Part shown: positions 1 to 12,017 of the stretch, one piece after another | How positions within the stretch are numbered: position 1 is the stretch's first letter | Layout: every line of letters begins with the position of its first letter | Source: Toxorhynchites rutilus septentrionalis | Lineage: Eukaryota > Arthropoda > Insecta > Diptera > Culicidae | DNA: 64,000 nucleotides | Assembly (NCBI RefSeq): GCF_029784135.1 | Contig: NC_073746.1 | Coordinates: 62,470,097 to 62,534,096, forward strand | Direction of reading: 5' to 3' | Made by a program: the position numbers and the translations under genes | The notes under the pieces: generated by a model | Told to the model about the DNA's origin: nothing | What the model saw: only the letters and a program-made list of their open reading frames with translations | The model's database searches: none

Positions 1-256
1 ATTTTTAGTTCTTTCTTACTTTATACGCGATTTTCGTTATTCGCGGTGAACTAGCCAGACTATTCCGCGGATGTGGAGGCGATCTGGCGTAGTGGTAACA
101 TCCGTACCTCTCACGCTCAAGGTCACGAGTTGAATTCTCACTCCCGACATTCTTCCGAAAAATGGAAGTAAAAGTGACGAACCAGCCAAAAGTGTTGAAA
201 GTCACTATAATACAGACAAAAAAAAAAATATTCCGCGGATAATCGGGGTTCTACTG
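1..256. mobile_element. Right end of a pogo/Tigger-like DNA transposon
   Basis: Read from the right, the terminus begins CAGTAGAACCCCGATTATCC and is followed outward by TA at 257-258, the target dinucleotide of Tc1/mariner/pogo elements. CAGTAGAACC-CGATTATCC is the kind of terminus known for pogo/Tigger-like elements. The rest of the element lies left of the window, so no transposase is visible. A SINE is inserted in this terminus. Alternative: a pogo-derived MITE. Confidence 0.5.
73..228 (+). mobile_element. Short tRNA-derived SINE with target-site duplication
   Basis: This 156-bp insertion has a pol III A box (TGGCGTAGTGG, 85-95), a B-box-like stretch (CGAGTTGAATTC, about 126-137) and a 3' A-rich tail (about 217-228). 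It is flanked by an exact 12-bp duplication TATTCCGCGGAT at 61-72 and 229-240, which shows retroposition by a LINE partner. It lies inside the pogo-like terminus. I do not recognise the family by name; it differs from the longer SINE at 24748-25030. Confidence 0.75.
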
Positions 257-258
257 TA

Positions 259-1896
259 CCATACGGAGCACGATCTGAAAACCCTGCTCTATACAAGAAT
301 TAATCAAAATGTTGTTCAGGCATAGCTTAAATGAATCGCTATATACGACCGTTGCGTCCTTGTCGATTTTATGACAAATTCGATCAACGGGCCCCAACAC
401 TACCATTTTTCCTGGAACTCCATGAGATGGGCCAATCATGATAGGTTTAACGTTTGATGTGTTTGTTTGGGGTCATAATAAGAGAGGAATTGACGTCATT
501 GCTGGATCGCAAATTCGTGTCCCCGTTTAGTTTTACGACCATACCCGTTCTATACGTACGAAGAATTCGAAGAAATGGTCATTACATTAAGACTTCGAGC
601 AACAAGAATAGGTACGGAGGGACAGGCTAAGAGAAAGGTAGGATTTTAATTGCTGTCCATCAGGCAAAATCGAGGTTTATTATTTTCGTTAAATTGCGTA
701 ACCGCCGAAAAGTGAAAGAATGGCTGCGGTTTCACCGGTCAATTGTAGTAAAATGGATCTCTTTGACAGGAACGGGATGCTGCACAGTTTATTTTGTATT
801 ACATGATAATTTACTCGCCCTTCTTTATCTTCACTGGGGTGTTATATTCGCATGTCACGAGTAAATAGAGCCAAAAAGCGTCAGTCCGAACAGCCTTTAA
901 CTTTTTTTTCAGATACAACTGTAGGTAATGGAACGAGTCAGAATAAACACCTCATATGACTCATAGGAGGACTGTGCAAAACGAATGCTGAATGTATGCT
1001 GGAGCAACAACCGGTAAGAGCCGAGATGTGATATAATGGCAATGTATATTCAACAATACAGCCGAAAAGTCTATAACGAATGGTTACTTGATGCAGATTC
1101 ATATTTCAGTTGAATAGATTAGTAACACTTTTTTGAATTGGTCACGAGGTGCCTTCAAATGTGTTGACACTGGAGCAAAACATCTCATCACTATAACGGA
1201 TTACACGATCTCAACTATTTGAAACAGACGAACTAACAAACTGCAACGCTCATTCAAGCGACAACTCTCATATTTGTACAACCTAATGAGTCAACAAACA
1301 ACTCCCAAGGGCACACGCTTTCAGTCGGAAATCCTCCCACAACCTATGCTGGCAAATTTCTTTCGAGCAAACTGTTGCGTATCAAACAAAAGATAAATTG
1401 TTTGCTTATCGTTAGCGTTTATGTTGCGAAAATGCATATGATGCATTTCAAAGACTAATTTTGCAAACCTGTCTGGCATTTCGGTACCTATAGATTCGCG
1501 TTCTCATCTGAACAATACTTACGATGCTAGTTCGGGCTGTGCTCTGTAGGTAGAGGAGGTATTTTAGCACTTTTCCCACGTCATTCCGGCACAAAGTAAA
1601 CAACCAATGCTAATGATTTTCTCTTACGAATGTTTGAACATTGAACAGTGAAGGCGAGAGGTGTTCGCAATCGAGCATTGTGTTTTGGTGGGTTATTAGT
1701 TACCTATGTGCCTTCCCGACAGTCTGGGGAGAATTTGAATTAAACGTCTCACTGGTTGTCGATGCAAAACATGTGATTGAATCAGAAAGAAAGTTATGGA
1801 TTTGCAGTATATTTATTCTAATAATTTTAATTATGCTATAAGTTTTCCTGCATTTGAATAAATTCCATTCTCTTCTATGACTTTTTATTAGTATCA
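259..1896. other. No gene recognised
   Basis: A minus-strand reading frame of about 70 codons (roughly 251-474) runs into the pogo-like terminus and stops there. It contains the stretch MVVLGPVDRICHKI and reads like protein, but I do not recognise it; it could be an exon or old transposon ORF cut by the insertion. Nothing else from 475 to 1896 looks coding; it is AT-rich unique-looking sequence. Confidence 0.3.
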
Positions 1897-3064
1897 CTAG
1901 CTGACCCGGCAAACTTCGTCCCGCCCAAAATTTATTTATCGTTATCACATTCACGTTTTCTTACTTAGCGCACGTTTATGTGTCCAATCGCAGAACTGTT
2001 CATTGAATGATCTTCTAATCTACCCTTTAAAATTATGTTTTACTATAACATTCCTAGTACTTCTACCTAAACTCTTCATTATAATATCAGATTATTTGCA
2101 GACACAATTCTCGTTCATGATTTTTCAACCACTTGCAAATAACATGTTTCTCCGTTAAATGGAATAAATGTTCACCGGTGATACAGGAAATCTGATAGAA
2201 TAACGACAGCTCTAAATCGGACAATTCTTTTCTCAAGTTTTGCTCTAATCAACACATTCGGTGATCCATTTTCATTTATATAGATAGAAGAAGATATAGG
2301 AGTGCGATTTATCACATTTAAATTCATTTCCACTTCCGAACAAAAATCAATTTCGTTAGCGCAAACATCAAATGGACTAACAACGCTTGTCAATATGTAA
2401 TTGTATAACATATGCGAATTGAATTCTACGAATTTTCCCATTTGCCTTCAAAGTTTTCCAATTCTCATGTTTGGTTGGAATATTTTTGGTTGAAATATGT
2501 GTTTTGTTTTAACGGGACCACCTTTCCATTTCACAGAAGAAATAAAACATCAGTGAAACATTTCTCGTACCCAAAAACCTCCACATGCCAATTTTGGTTC
2601 CATTTGCTTCATTAGTTTTCGAGTTATACAGAAATTTGTGTTCAATCCGTATGGCAGCCCCCCTATAGAGAGGGAGGAGGAGTGTCAATTCACCATAGAA
2701 ACGTTTTGTGCCCCCCACATGCCAAATTTGGCTCCATTTGCTTGATTAGTTCTCGAGCACACAGAAATTTGTGTTTCATTTGTGCCCCTCTTAAAGAGGG
2801 AGGAGAAGTGTCTAACCATCATAGAAACATTTGTTGTACCCTAAAACCTCAATATGCATAATTTGGTTTCATTTGCTTGATTAATTCTCGAGTAATGCAG
2901 AAATTTGTGTTTCACTTGTATGGCAGACCCTCCTAAGAGAGGGGGAGGAGTATCTAACCACCATAGAAACATTTATTGCACCTTGAAACCTTCACATGCC
3001 AAGTTTCGTTCCATTTGCTTGATTAATTCTCGAGTAATGCAGAAATTTGTGTTTCATTTGTATG
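1897..3064 (-). mobile_element. Non-autonomous Helitron-like element
   Basis: Read on the minus strand, the element ends in GCCGGGTCAGCTAG followed by T, that is CTRR-T, the hallmark of a Helitron 3' end. The same terminal block occurs at 48886 and 49511. The interior at about 2085-2460 matches 49528-49840, and 2520-3064 is an array of 135-bp repeats that also occurs once in the Helitron at 49035-49511. The 5' end (TC) is not clear here, so the right limit is approximate. No Rep/helicase coding is present; it must have been mobilised in trans. Confidence 0.6.
2520..3064. repeat. Tandem array of about 135-bp units, four copies
   Basis: Each unit carries CACATGCCAA (or a variant) followed by TTTGGTTCCATTTGCTTGAT, then TTCTCGAG, then CAGAAATTTGTGTT and a GAGGGAGGAGG purine block. 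The units start near 2582, 2717, 2850 and 2993, giving spacings of about 135, 133 and 143 bp. The first is the most diverged. They sit inside the Helitron-like element; a single unit in the opposite orientation lies near 49190-49300. Confidence 0.8.
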
Positions 3065-4037
3065 GTATGCAGATTATATTCATATAAATTCGATATCAAT
3101 CGATTCAGTAGAACTTGAGATATCGTGTACGCCAGATTGAAAAAACTAGTTTTTCTTTTTTTTTCAAATTTCTAGACTAGAATACTGTCTTAAACATCTT
3201 AATTGATCGAATACACAACATGAATCTCACTAAATTGTTTGTGCTAGTGTACTACTTTTGAGCATGATCTTTTAAAGTCATCTATTCGATTGGCTTGATG
3301 CATTTGGAATGATGAATGATGATTGGCATTTGGAATGATGATCAAAAAATGTGATATCAACTACAAGAAAATGTGACAATTACCACCAAATATATTTTAT
3401 TTTTACCCTCTACACCGTACTTACTCTGATCTGACACCTTGCTGAAATTCCTCATTTACTGAATTCTGTTTGACTTTCGAAGGTGCCAATTTGCATTAAT
3501 TGAAGATATTCAACAGCCGAAGATCGTCATCTTCAACAACATCCCCATCATTTTTTACACATGTCGAACGAACAAATCAAGGTGCAATTAATTCAGATAA
3601 ATCTATTTTGCTTGTTTATCAGTACGGGTATTATTTCAGAATGCAGCGAACTTCTTATATTGATTCTTTGGTAGAATTTTGTGGTGGCAATGAAGAAAAC
3701 GCGAATAGTTTCCGTGGTTTTGTACGAGTAGCCTAATATAGTTGATGAACAATACACGAGCTAGTCTTATGTGTCAAAGAGCGCGCTGAACTGAGCATGG
3801 ATCGCTCTATATAATAAAGGCTTCAAACTTCAAAGTTTATCGCCTCTAGCCTTGGAAAATGCTGATTGGAAGATCGAAACCAACTCTCTCGTAGCTTTTG
3901 GCAGCTGACACAAGGCGGTCACAAGCGATTCCAATTATTCCAGTTTTGCATTGAACAAAGCCCAACACTATGGTGTACGTTTCAGTATCTCTGGTAATTC
4001 ATAAAAAAATACAGGAGGGTTGTGACACGTCCGCATA
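3065..4037. other. No gene recognised
   Basis: AT-rich sequence. A 78-codon frame on the plus strand (3500-3736) is not recognisable. A TATATAATAAAG motif at about 3809 is TATA-like, but no transcript can be supported. Confidence 0.3.
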
Positions 4038-4405
4038 TGACGTTGGATTACGTTAGGCTATTTGAAATCTTTGATTAAAAAGCTGAAAGGGACAGTTTGA
4101 TCGCTAGGTACAGTCATTGGTACAATCGGGCGATGTTGGCAGAATGATGATGATTAGTCGTTGCATGATGTGAAATGAAATGTCTGCTGTCTGCGGAGGC
4201 TCTTATATATGAGCGTAACAAAATTAAAGCTTGTTGACGCTGCCGCTTCTGCCGCTGCTACCGCTACATGCTAGAACGATGGCCTTAACATATGAGCTCT
4301 GCTTCGTGGTTAGAGAGAGAAATCTTTCATTTTTTTTCTACTTATTCAGTGTCAAGATTTACCTTTTACTTCCAAAATCTTCCGGATTGACGTAATCCTA
4401 CGTCA
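4038..4405. repeat. Block bounded by inverted TGACGTAGGATTACGT motifs, with internal TATA-like motif
   Basis: The left end reads TGACGTTGGATTACGT (4038-4053) and the right end, on the other strand, TGACGTAGGATTACGTCA (4388-4405). Between them, near 4203, is CTTATATATGAGCGTAAC, a TATA-like core. The same arrangement is seen at 35763-38681 and 47144-48399. It may be a small non-autonomous element; no coding sequence and no duplication of target sequence were found. Confidence 0.35.
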
Positions 4406-5000
4406 ATAAATGCCAATGAGTAATGATCTATGCTGACAAACAACACGAAGCTAAATGCATCTACGCGAATTTCAATTGAACTCATAATACAACAAAATAG
4501 ACAGCTCAAATTGGACGATCTGTTCTGGAATGATGTGCGAACAGACATTTGTGGCGATTTATTGTAATATTTAAAGGTTTGAATAATTTGATGAAAAATT
4601 ACTACCAGATAATGTCCCACTTACACCTAAACTAAACGTTCTACAATGTATTATCGGTTAATATAATGGATTATAATGAAATATCATGAACAACATTATG
4701 TGCAACCGCATGTGTATTACATTTTTTTCGCAATGAATAGGAATATATGAAAACAACAACACACTGATTCGATTTTATTCGACCGCAAAAGTATCGTAGC
4801 ATCTTACATCATAGGCATAATTTCAATTTATATTCGTTCTCATGCCAACCTAGCATTTGTAGACAACAGATTTACTCTCAACTCACTCTTGACATACACT
4901 GATCGTCGCATAGAGTAATACTAAATAACTGAAATCGCAAACGGCCTCAATACTTAACGCACGGCTAAATTAATCACCGCTTGCTTCTTCATTTTATTTT
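4406..5000. other. No gene recognised
   Basis: AT-rich sequence without recognisable coding or repeat structure; it leads into the 3' untranslated end of the retrotransposon that reads on the minus strand from 6.7 kb. Confidence 0.3.
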
Positions 5001-5118
5001 TATTTTACAAACATCAACAGGCTTAACATGTTTGCCCTAATGACCGAGAATTAATTATTAAATAATAAAACTAATAATAAAACTATAGAACTAAATATTA
5101 AACCTATAACAATTATAA

Positions 5119-6593
5119 CTACTTAAGAATAGCAGAATAGAGCGCTTTGAGGGACGAACGGGAAAGGTGATAATCAAAAGACGAACTACAAATATTGAAC
5201 ACACGACACATACTGGTTACGGGTTCATTGTAGCCGTAATTTGTTCGAGATGGTAGAAGGTACAAGTAGTTACGGGTACGCAAATTGCGACGACTAATGT
5301 TAAAATTAATTAAGTATAGCAATTCGAGGCAATCGAAATTTGATAAAATAATATCAGATACAAAAAGCGCTTTGGTAACATTCCTTCGAGAGCCCAGTGA
5401 ATCCAATCCTATGAGACTACAGCGATCCTCGTAGCTGGGCAGATTAAATGGGTCATTCCATGGCAGATTACGCAAGGAAAATCGAACAAATTTTCGCTGA
5501 ATCGACTCAATACGTTGTACACTATTTTGGTAATATGGTGACCATACAACGCAAGCATATTCTAGAACGGATCGAACCAATGCACAATATAGGGCCTTGA
5601 TGCAATGTACATCTGTGAATTGCTTCGTGACACGGAAAATAAAGCCGAGGACTTTGGATGATCACAAAAGGTTAGTTTAGAATCTAACATAACTCCAAGG
5701 TCTTTAATAATGTCCACACGTTTCAAAATTTCACCGTGCAGTCTATATTCAAAGCATATCAATGTGCGCTTTCGAGAAAACGAAATAACCGAACATTTGG
5801 ATGGATTTAAAATCATTCTATTCGTTGCGCACCATTCAGCAAAAATATTCAGCTGCTCTTGCAGAAACTCCGCATCTCCAATGGAATTCACACGGAAAAA
5901 CAACTTGAAGTCATCGGCGTAGGAGAGCTTCAGGCACTTCAGACGAAAATTAATGTCATTAAGGTATAGCAGAAAAATATATGGGCCGAGGTGGCTCCCT
6001 TGCGGAACACCAGACGATACACGAAAAGGAGAAGATATCGTGTCTCCAATTTTCACCGACATAATACGATCAGTGAGATAACACCGTAGCCAGAATAAGA
6101 AGGGACCTTTAAAACCAAGACGTTGAAGCTTAGCTACAGCGATGTTGTGGTTGATTTCTTCGAATGCTGCGGAGAAATCGGTATATACCGCTTCGATTTG
6201 CTGTCGCAGTTCAAGTGAACGAGCGATGTATGATGTGTACAGAAGAAGATTCGTGGAAGTCGACCGTTTAGACACGAAACCATGTTGTTCCTCGACGATG
6301 TAATTGTTGCAAGCATGGGTGATAAAATCCAATACGATGATTTCGAATAGCTTGAAGATGGCACAAAGGCACGCGATTCCTCTATAATTAGTTACATCCT
6401 TCCTAGAGTCTTTTTTGAAGACAGGGAAAACAAAAGAATTTTTACAAGCAGTCGGGAAAGTCCCACTCAGGATGGAGCGGTGGAACAAAATACTCAACGG
6501 TAGCGAGAGGCTACTGGATGACAAAGCGCAAATTGAACCAATCAAAACGTGTGATATAGCTCGGAAAAGAATCGAACCAAACGCATAATTCAT
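5119..6593 (-). pseudogene. Non-LTR retrotransposon reverse transcriptase, 5'-truncated and frameshifted
   Basis: Minus-strand reverse transcriptase of a Jockey/CR1-group LINE, which would copy its own RNA at a nicked chromosomal target. Visible motifs: FVFPVFKKDSRKDVTNYRG (fingers), AVYTDFSAAF (motif A; the second Asp of the usual TDF-AAFD is replaced), SGVPQGSHLGP (motif B) and SYADDFKLF (motif C with intact YADD). A frameshift at about 5562-5580 separates this 343-residue part from the 153-residue C-terminal part beginning near VRSVLEYACVVW. No endonuclease or RNase H is present, so the copy is truncated, around 6.6-6.7 kb. Downstream, 5000-5118 is an AT-rich 3' tail with AATAAA-like runs. 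A dead copy. Clade assignment is uncertain. Confidence 0.85.
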
Positions 6594-6599
6594 TACGCA

Positions 6600-7736
6600 G
6601 AACCGTGTTCGTATTAAATGAGCAACGGGGAGAGCATGTGAGCATTCGCGATGTGACCGATTTCAGTTGTTCAATTTGCACTCCCAATATGTTCCAGAAT
6701 ATGTCGAAAAAATTCATCACTTATTTTATTTAACAAAACCTATCTTTTTCTTCCAGAAAACAACGACAATGTTGTACTTTAACTACAATAATCTCGTTAA
6801 AAAAATGCATGCAAGTGTGTGACATCTTCCATTCACAACACACTATCAGCCCTTCGTAGTGAAACTTCGAATCGAGCAAAACCGCTGTTTGTAAAATCAG
6901 CCTCAAGAAATACTATTATATTCAGCATTAGCAACCTACCAGATTTATGTGGAATCTTCAAGACTTTTACGGACTATCTATACATCCAAAGTATTCTTTT
7001 GGACTAGACAACTTTTCATGTTTCGATAAGATTTTTCCAGATTTTTGAATAAACTTTTAGCAACTCAATGGCTAATCACTAATTTTATTATTAAACATAC
7101 TATGAAGTGATTTTGACAACAGGAAAAAATATTTGGAGGTTCGTTTGCTGCAAGCTTTTATTCATTCGTTTTGTCGATTGATGCATGCTACAGTTAAGAG
7201 CAGTTTTTTTTTTGACATAGGCTTCGTTCGAGACGTTATTGGTGGACTGTATATTTACAATAAGCACTAATTCCGGATGGACGAAGATATTGCACGTCGG
7301 CTCAATCAAACACTTATTTCTCGGAACAAATTAACTTTTTATTATCACATTTGTCTTTGGTGTCTAATTTATCTACACAAGTGCAAGAATTGCAAACGGT
7401 TAAGTTGTCAAGAATCCAAGAGAGTCCAAGAGAGCTTAATAAGGAAATTTGATGGTTTATATAGTATTCGAAACAATAGCTTACATTCTCTAAACAATTC
7501 TATTTAGCGTACTTTCTCACATCTCGTCAGATGTATTGAAGTTTCGTCAAATTGTAAAAGGGTTTGATCATCGATGATGCTACGCTGGAATCGATTCCTC
7601 GGGACAGCTCTGTTTCATGTTGTTGTCGGAACTGGTTGCATTTCGTACAGGCTTGCTCCTTCAACTTCTAAGCAGGAGGTTATTTCACGTAATTTTATAA
7701 ACGATAATTTTAAATAATTTTAATTTTAGAAACTTT
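6600..7736. other. No gene recognised
   Basis: A short stretch at 6600-6720 may belong to the truncated end of the retrotransposon. The rest is AT-rich with only short unrecognised reading frames. Confidence 0.3.
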
Positions 7737-7744
7737 ATAACGTA

Positions 7745-8538
7745 CAGGGCCCGAAATCTTCGAAAGTGAAAAATGAAAATCGACTCTCCTCTCAGTAGCT
7801 TCGCTTCGACTAGGACTACTTCGGCATTCGTCGTATGAATTGAAGAGCGTTAAGAGCGAGGATAACTGATGAGATATTCTAGCAAATGGTATATAAAGTA
7901 AAACGTAAAACGAAAACTTGATTTCTGATACAAAAACGTAGTTACACCATTAATGGACAGTTTCATTGCACCGTGAACTCAAACCAACGAACTTAGACAG
8001 TTACCAGGTATGCTATGAAGGTCCTCGCGTTAGTATTGGTAAATAGCGTGCAGTTTGGAGGAATTCTACAGAAAATTTAAGTTCACTCTGTCTCCGAGTT
8101 CAATTTTGTGATAGAAAACCTACAGAAAAACTGGTTTATTATAATTTCACAAATTTGTCAGTTCTTCTGAACACAACACTGCACCCTATTTTATATGCAT
8201 GAGTAGTTTCCGTGTTAAAAAACCCAGCTCACCTGTAGTATATGTCAAACTACGTTGAACTCAAACATCGATACATACATAAGTGATACATGAGAGAGAG
8301 AAACGAATTCATTTTGGGGGGAGTCACTTAGATATTGAAGTCCATTTGACGGGGAAGCATGAAATGAGATAGTCGAGTCGTAGAGTGAGATAGCAACTAA
8401 ACGCCCGAATGACTGTTGAGTCATGTTGACGGAGGAATTGCTGGAAGAAGCCAGAACTCAATTCCAATTGAATACGAAGACGAATTTCTTCATAGTCCCC
8501 TGACTATCCTCAGTTGAATATGACTTTGCCGAACCCTG
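7745..8538. mobile_element. hAT-like non-autonomous element, copy 1
   Basis: Starts CAGGGCCCGAAATCTTCGAA and ends with GCCGAACCCTG, giving short CAGGG-type inverted ends. The flanking 8-mers ATAACGTA (7737-7744) and ATACAGTA (8539-8546) match at 6 of 8 positions, in keeping with the 8-bp duplications of hAT elements. Much of the interior (for example GTGAACTCAAACCAACGA and AACGCCCGAATGACTGTT) matches the copy at 42536-43569, which has a perfect 8-bp duplication. No transposase coding. Confidence 0.65.
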
Positions 8539-8546
8539 ATACAGTA

Positions 8547-9850
8547 TATCATTAGACAAGGAATCTATCCAGCAATTTCTTGGCGTAAAATATAAATAAC
8601 TATACACCTCGTGGCATAACGTTAGAACCACTCAATCTTTTGGAGTTACTACAGATATGTAGGAGCTCGGTTGAAATGAAGTATACTATGTAGGATACAA
8701 CAACTATACTCGTTTGTAAGACTGGCCATTTGAACTTCAGGCACTGGTGGATCACACCATTGAGGAAGTGGCGGATCCTTCGCCTGAAGGAGGCCTGGTT
8801 GATGATAGCTCAGGATTTGGATTGCGGATTGCTTGTTTGGAAAATGGAAAACACTTTGGAATTGAAAACACTTGGGAATTAAACACTAGGAAAACTTCTT
8901 AACACACATGGATTTTATTCTCGCGATCTTGCACGGATAAAGGTTGGAATCGGAATGAAGAATATTGCTTTGGAAGGGATCGGTTCTTATGCACTTGTTG
9001 GTTCGTAAACGTTCGGTTGCTGTATTTCGGGTTTCGCTGCTGGTTGTGGTTGTGTAATGCACCATACACTGCATTTCCGAAGGAAGGGAGTGGTTTGTAT
9101 AGGAAAAGGATAGGGATGGTCATGAAATTTGGAATTAGGGAACACTTGCTCCTCTTTCGCGCTGTCGGTCGCGAACAGGCACAAAACCTTAAAATAAACG
9201 AAAACACCAGTGTTTCATAACTATAGAACTAAGCGGAGAAATTCTCACTCCTTTACAAAATTAACAGCGATTTCGATAAATTGCAATAATTGCAATTTCG
9301 AATTCGTAGTTCAGCTTTAGTTCTTAATCAATTCAAATAACATATTTCTACCAAGCAGTATACACGAAAACAATACTGTTCGTTTAAGCTCTTAAAAACT
9401 CTCATACTGCTTGTTAGCTGCATATCCTATTCGTACGATCACTCCTTATAAGCTTTTGATTGGGTTTTCATTCGGTAAACAAGTTGAGCAGTCCAGAAGG
9501 TGAAGCCTCTCTTCATCAAACCATGCCATAGTCTTCGGGATTTCACGAATTGATGCCAAATTGTTCAATTATAACGGTGGTTTTGGTGCAAAAACAACAG
9601 TAAATGATTCTAAAGTACTTCGTTGTACTTCTGGTTGTTCATTTGGTTGATGAAAAGCTATCTGAACCAGGCCTTTTTGATAACATTTACCCCAATCCAT
9701 CAAAATCCCATCCCCAAGCCTGTGGGTCCTACTACTAATATAAAAGCTGATTTCATCGGGTTCTCTATTTCAGCTGATGTGTTCTGATGAAAAGAAATTC
9801 AACCTGGATAGAATTGCTTCATACTAGAAAGATTTAAAGAACGTGTCATA
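8547..9850. other. Unassigned sequence, possible old repeat at 8750-9230
   Basis: Around 8750-9230 the base composition is less AT-rich and several frames stay open, as happens in LTRs or old gag-like sequence, but no terminal TG..CA, primer site or protein motif was found. The rest to 9850 holds nothing I recognise. Confidence 0.25.
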
Positions 9851-10103
9851 CGAAGGTCGTTCAAAAAACAAGTTTCAGTGCCTCAAAAATCGCGGAAAAA
9901 TAAAGATGGGAAAAAAACAAGGTGATTTTCGTAATCTACGTTTTATTTTTTATTTTTTTCTATGTAATCGCCGTAACGTTCGAGGCATTTTTCATAGCGT
10001 GGCACGAGTTTTTCTATTCCGAGCGCGAAGTGCGTAGTGTTCAACTTTTTGAAGTACGATGTAACTTCGTCACGAATTTCTTCAGTGTCGGGGAAATCGG
10101 GGT
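9851..10103 (-). pseudogene. 3' end of a mariner-type transposon with transposase C-terminus
   Basis: On the minus strand, about 50 codons read as the C-terminal end of a mariner transposase, with the typical GIEKLVPRYEKCLERYGDYI block before a stop near 9945. The stretch at 9851 (CGAAGGTCGTTCAAAAAAC), directly after TA at 9849-9850, looks like the mariner terminal repeat. The N-terminal nine tenths are missing: the sequence joins directly to the foldback element at about 10091-10103. It is a different mariner from the one at 10726-12017. Confidence 0.6.
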
Positions 10104-10725
10104 TTTTGAAAAACAAAAAAAAATATGCCAAATGTCTTAAAATTGCGTGAAACGTTGAGATCAAGTGTCATCTCAAACATTTTTTTTTGTCAAAAATTTA
10201 CACTCTGGGACTTTTTTTCGGACTACGAGACGAAACATATGGTTTTGAAGGCCTATAAAAATAGTTATCGCGATTTTTCATTCGGAACTTGCTGCGAAAT
10301 GTTTATTTGCACGATAATATACCATATACAAAATATTAGCTCATTCGAACATCATTTATTAGTATCACAAACGTTAAAATTTTAGTTTTTTTGAAAAACA
10401 AAAAATCGAAAAATCGGGGTTTTAAAAACAATTTTGTTGGTTCCAAATTTCTTAAAATTGCATTACTCGTCGAGATTTACTGTTATTTCGGAAAATTTTG
10501 TCAAAAAAAATTTTTTTTTGCGCTTGGTCGTTTTTTTGTCTGAAAAGCGGATTTTTGACAAAAAAAATTTTTTGAGATAACTGTATATCTCGACGTGTCA
10601 CGCAATTTTAAGACATTTTGCATCAAAAAAAATTTAAAACCCCCAATTTTCTGTGACTTTTCGTTTAAAAAAAATCAAATTTTAACATCTGCGACATTAA
10701 TAAATGAAGTTCGAATGAGCTAATA

Positions 10726-12017
10726 TTAGGCTGTCAAAAAAGTCCTGCGGTATTTTTTTTTTGAATTTTCATTTGTTCATAAAATTAGTTACAATCATCT
10801 GTTTTAAGTCAAATATGCGCCGTTTTGTTCGATGACTTGTTCCCAACGAGATGCCAACTTCATAATACCCCTGTTATAGAAGCTCGCTTCCTTATTGGCA
10901 AAAACTCGGATAGCCAATTTTCACAGGCCTCTTTTGTGGCTAACTTCTGACTACCTAGCTCGTTCGCCATGGACAAAAACAGGTGGTAGTCACTTGGTGC
11001 AAGGTCCGGACTATACGGCGGATGCAAAAGAACCTCCCATCCGAGCTCTCGGAGCTTTTGGCGCGTCACCAAAGAAGTGTGTGGCCTGGCGTTGTCCTGA
11101 TGGAAGACAATGCGGCCTCTGTTTATCAAAGATGGCCTCTTCTTCATGAGTGCTACCTTCAAGCGGTCCAGTTGTTGGCAGTACAGTTCCGAATTGAGCG
11201 TTTGGCCATAGGGAAGCAGCTCATAATAGATTATTCCTTGACAATCCCACCAAACACACAGCAGAACCTTCCTGGCCGTTAATGAGGGCTTGGCCACCGT
11301 CTGAGCCGCTTCAGCGGGCTTCGACCACGACCGTTTGCGCTTCACGTTGTCGTAAGTGACCCACTTTTCATCGCCAGTCACCATCCGCTTCAGAAACGGG
11401 TCGATTTTGTTGCGATTCAACAGCGATTCACATGCGTCGATACGGTCAAAGATGTTTTTTTGCGTCAACGTGTGTGGCACCCATACATCGAGCTTCTTTG
11501 TGAATCCAAGCTTCTTCAAATGGTTAATAACGGTTTGGTGACTTATCCCCAGCTCTTGGCCGATGCTACGGCTGCTACTATGCCGGTCTTTCTCGGCTAA
11601 TTCAGCGATTTTGTCGCAATTTTCGACGACAGGCCTTCCGGAGCGTGGCGCATCTTCGACGACCTCTACACCAGAACGAAAACGTTGAAACCATCGTTGT
11701 GCGGTGGAAATGGAAACTGTATCGGGTAAACTGCACAAATTTTATTGGCAGCTTGAGATGCATATGCCATATGCCAGATGCCTTTGTCATAGTAGTACTG
11801 TAAAATATGTCGGATTTTCTCTTTATTTTGCTCCATATTTGCGACACTATAACTCACGAACGACTTAACCAAACAAAACATCGTCAAGGACTATATTATA
11901 GCGCAAAAATACCTTTCCAACAAGCTATAGTATGACTCGATACAATGAATACAACTAGAACTACGCGCTTACAACGACACCTCGCGGAAATACCGCTGGA
12001 CTTTTTTGACAGCCTAA
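10726..12017 (-). mobile_element. Mariner transposon with TIRs and TA duplication
   Basis: Full-size mariner of 1,292 bp. The left end is TTAGGCTGTCAAAAAAGTCC and the right end, complemented, is the same 20 bases, so the TIRs are near-perfect (TGCGG versus AGCGG follow). TA lies on both sides (10724-10725 and 12018-12019). Removing the element gives GAGCTAATATTTTGCAT, which is exactly what the related foldback copy has at about 59812. It contains one transposase gene on the minus strand, with frameshifts. Confidence 0.95.
10804..11836 (-). pseudogene. Mariner transposase (DD34D), frameshifted
   Basis: Transposase that would cut and paste its element at TA sites. Starts MEQNKEKIRHILQYY at 11836; the paired helix-turn-helix region includes ISTAQRWFQRFRSGVEVVE and SIGQELGISHQTVINHL; WVPHTLTQ is the linker motif. 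The catalytic triad is intact: VTGDEKW, FHQDNARPH and SPDLAPSDYHLF, the last two Asp separated by 34 residues. Breaks: a small insertion after YYYDKG, a frameshift at about 11738 in the AVYP region, and a frameshift at about 10900 after NWLSEF; the true C-terminus, ending NGAYLT, is read in another frame to the stop at 10804-10806. About 345 residues in the usual family length. Few breaks and good TIRs suggest a fairly recent copy that no longer makes transposase. Confidence 0.93.
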
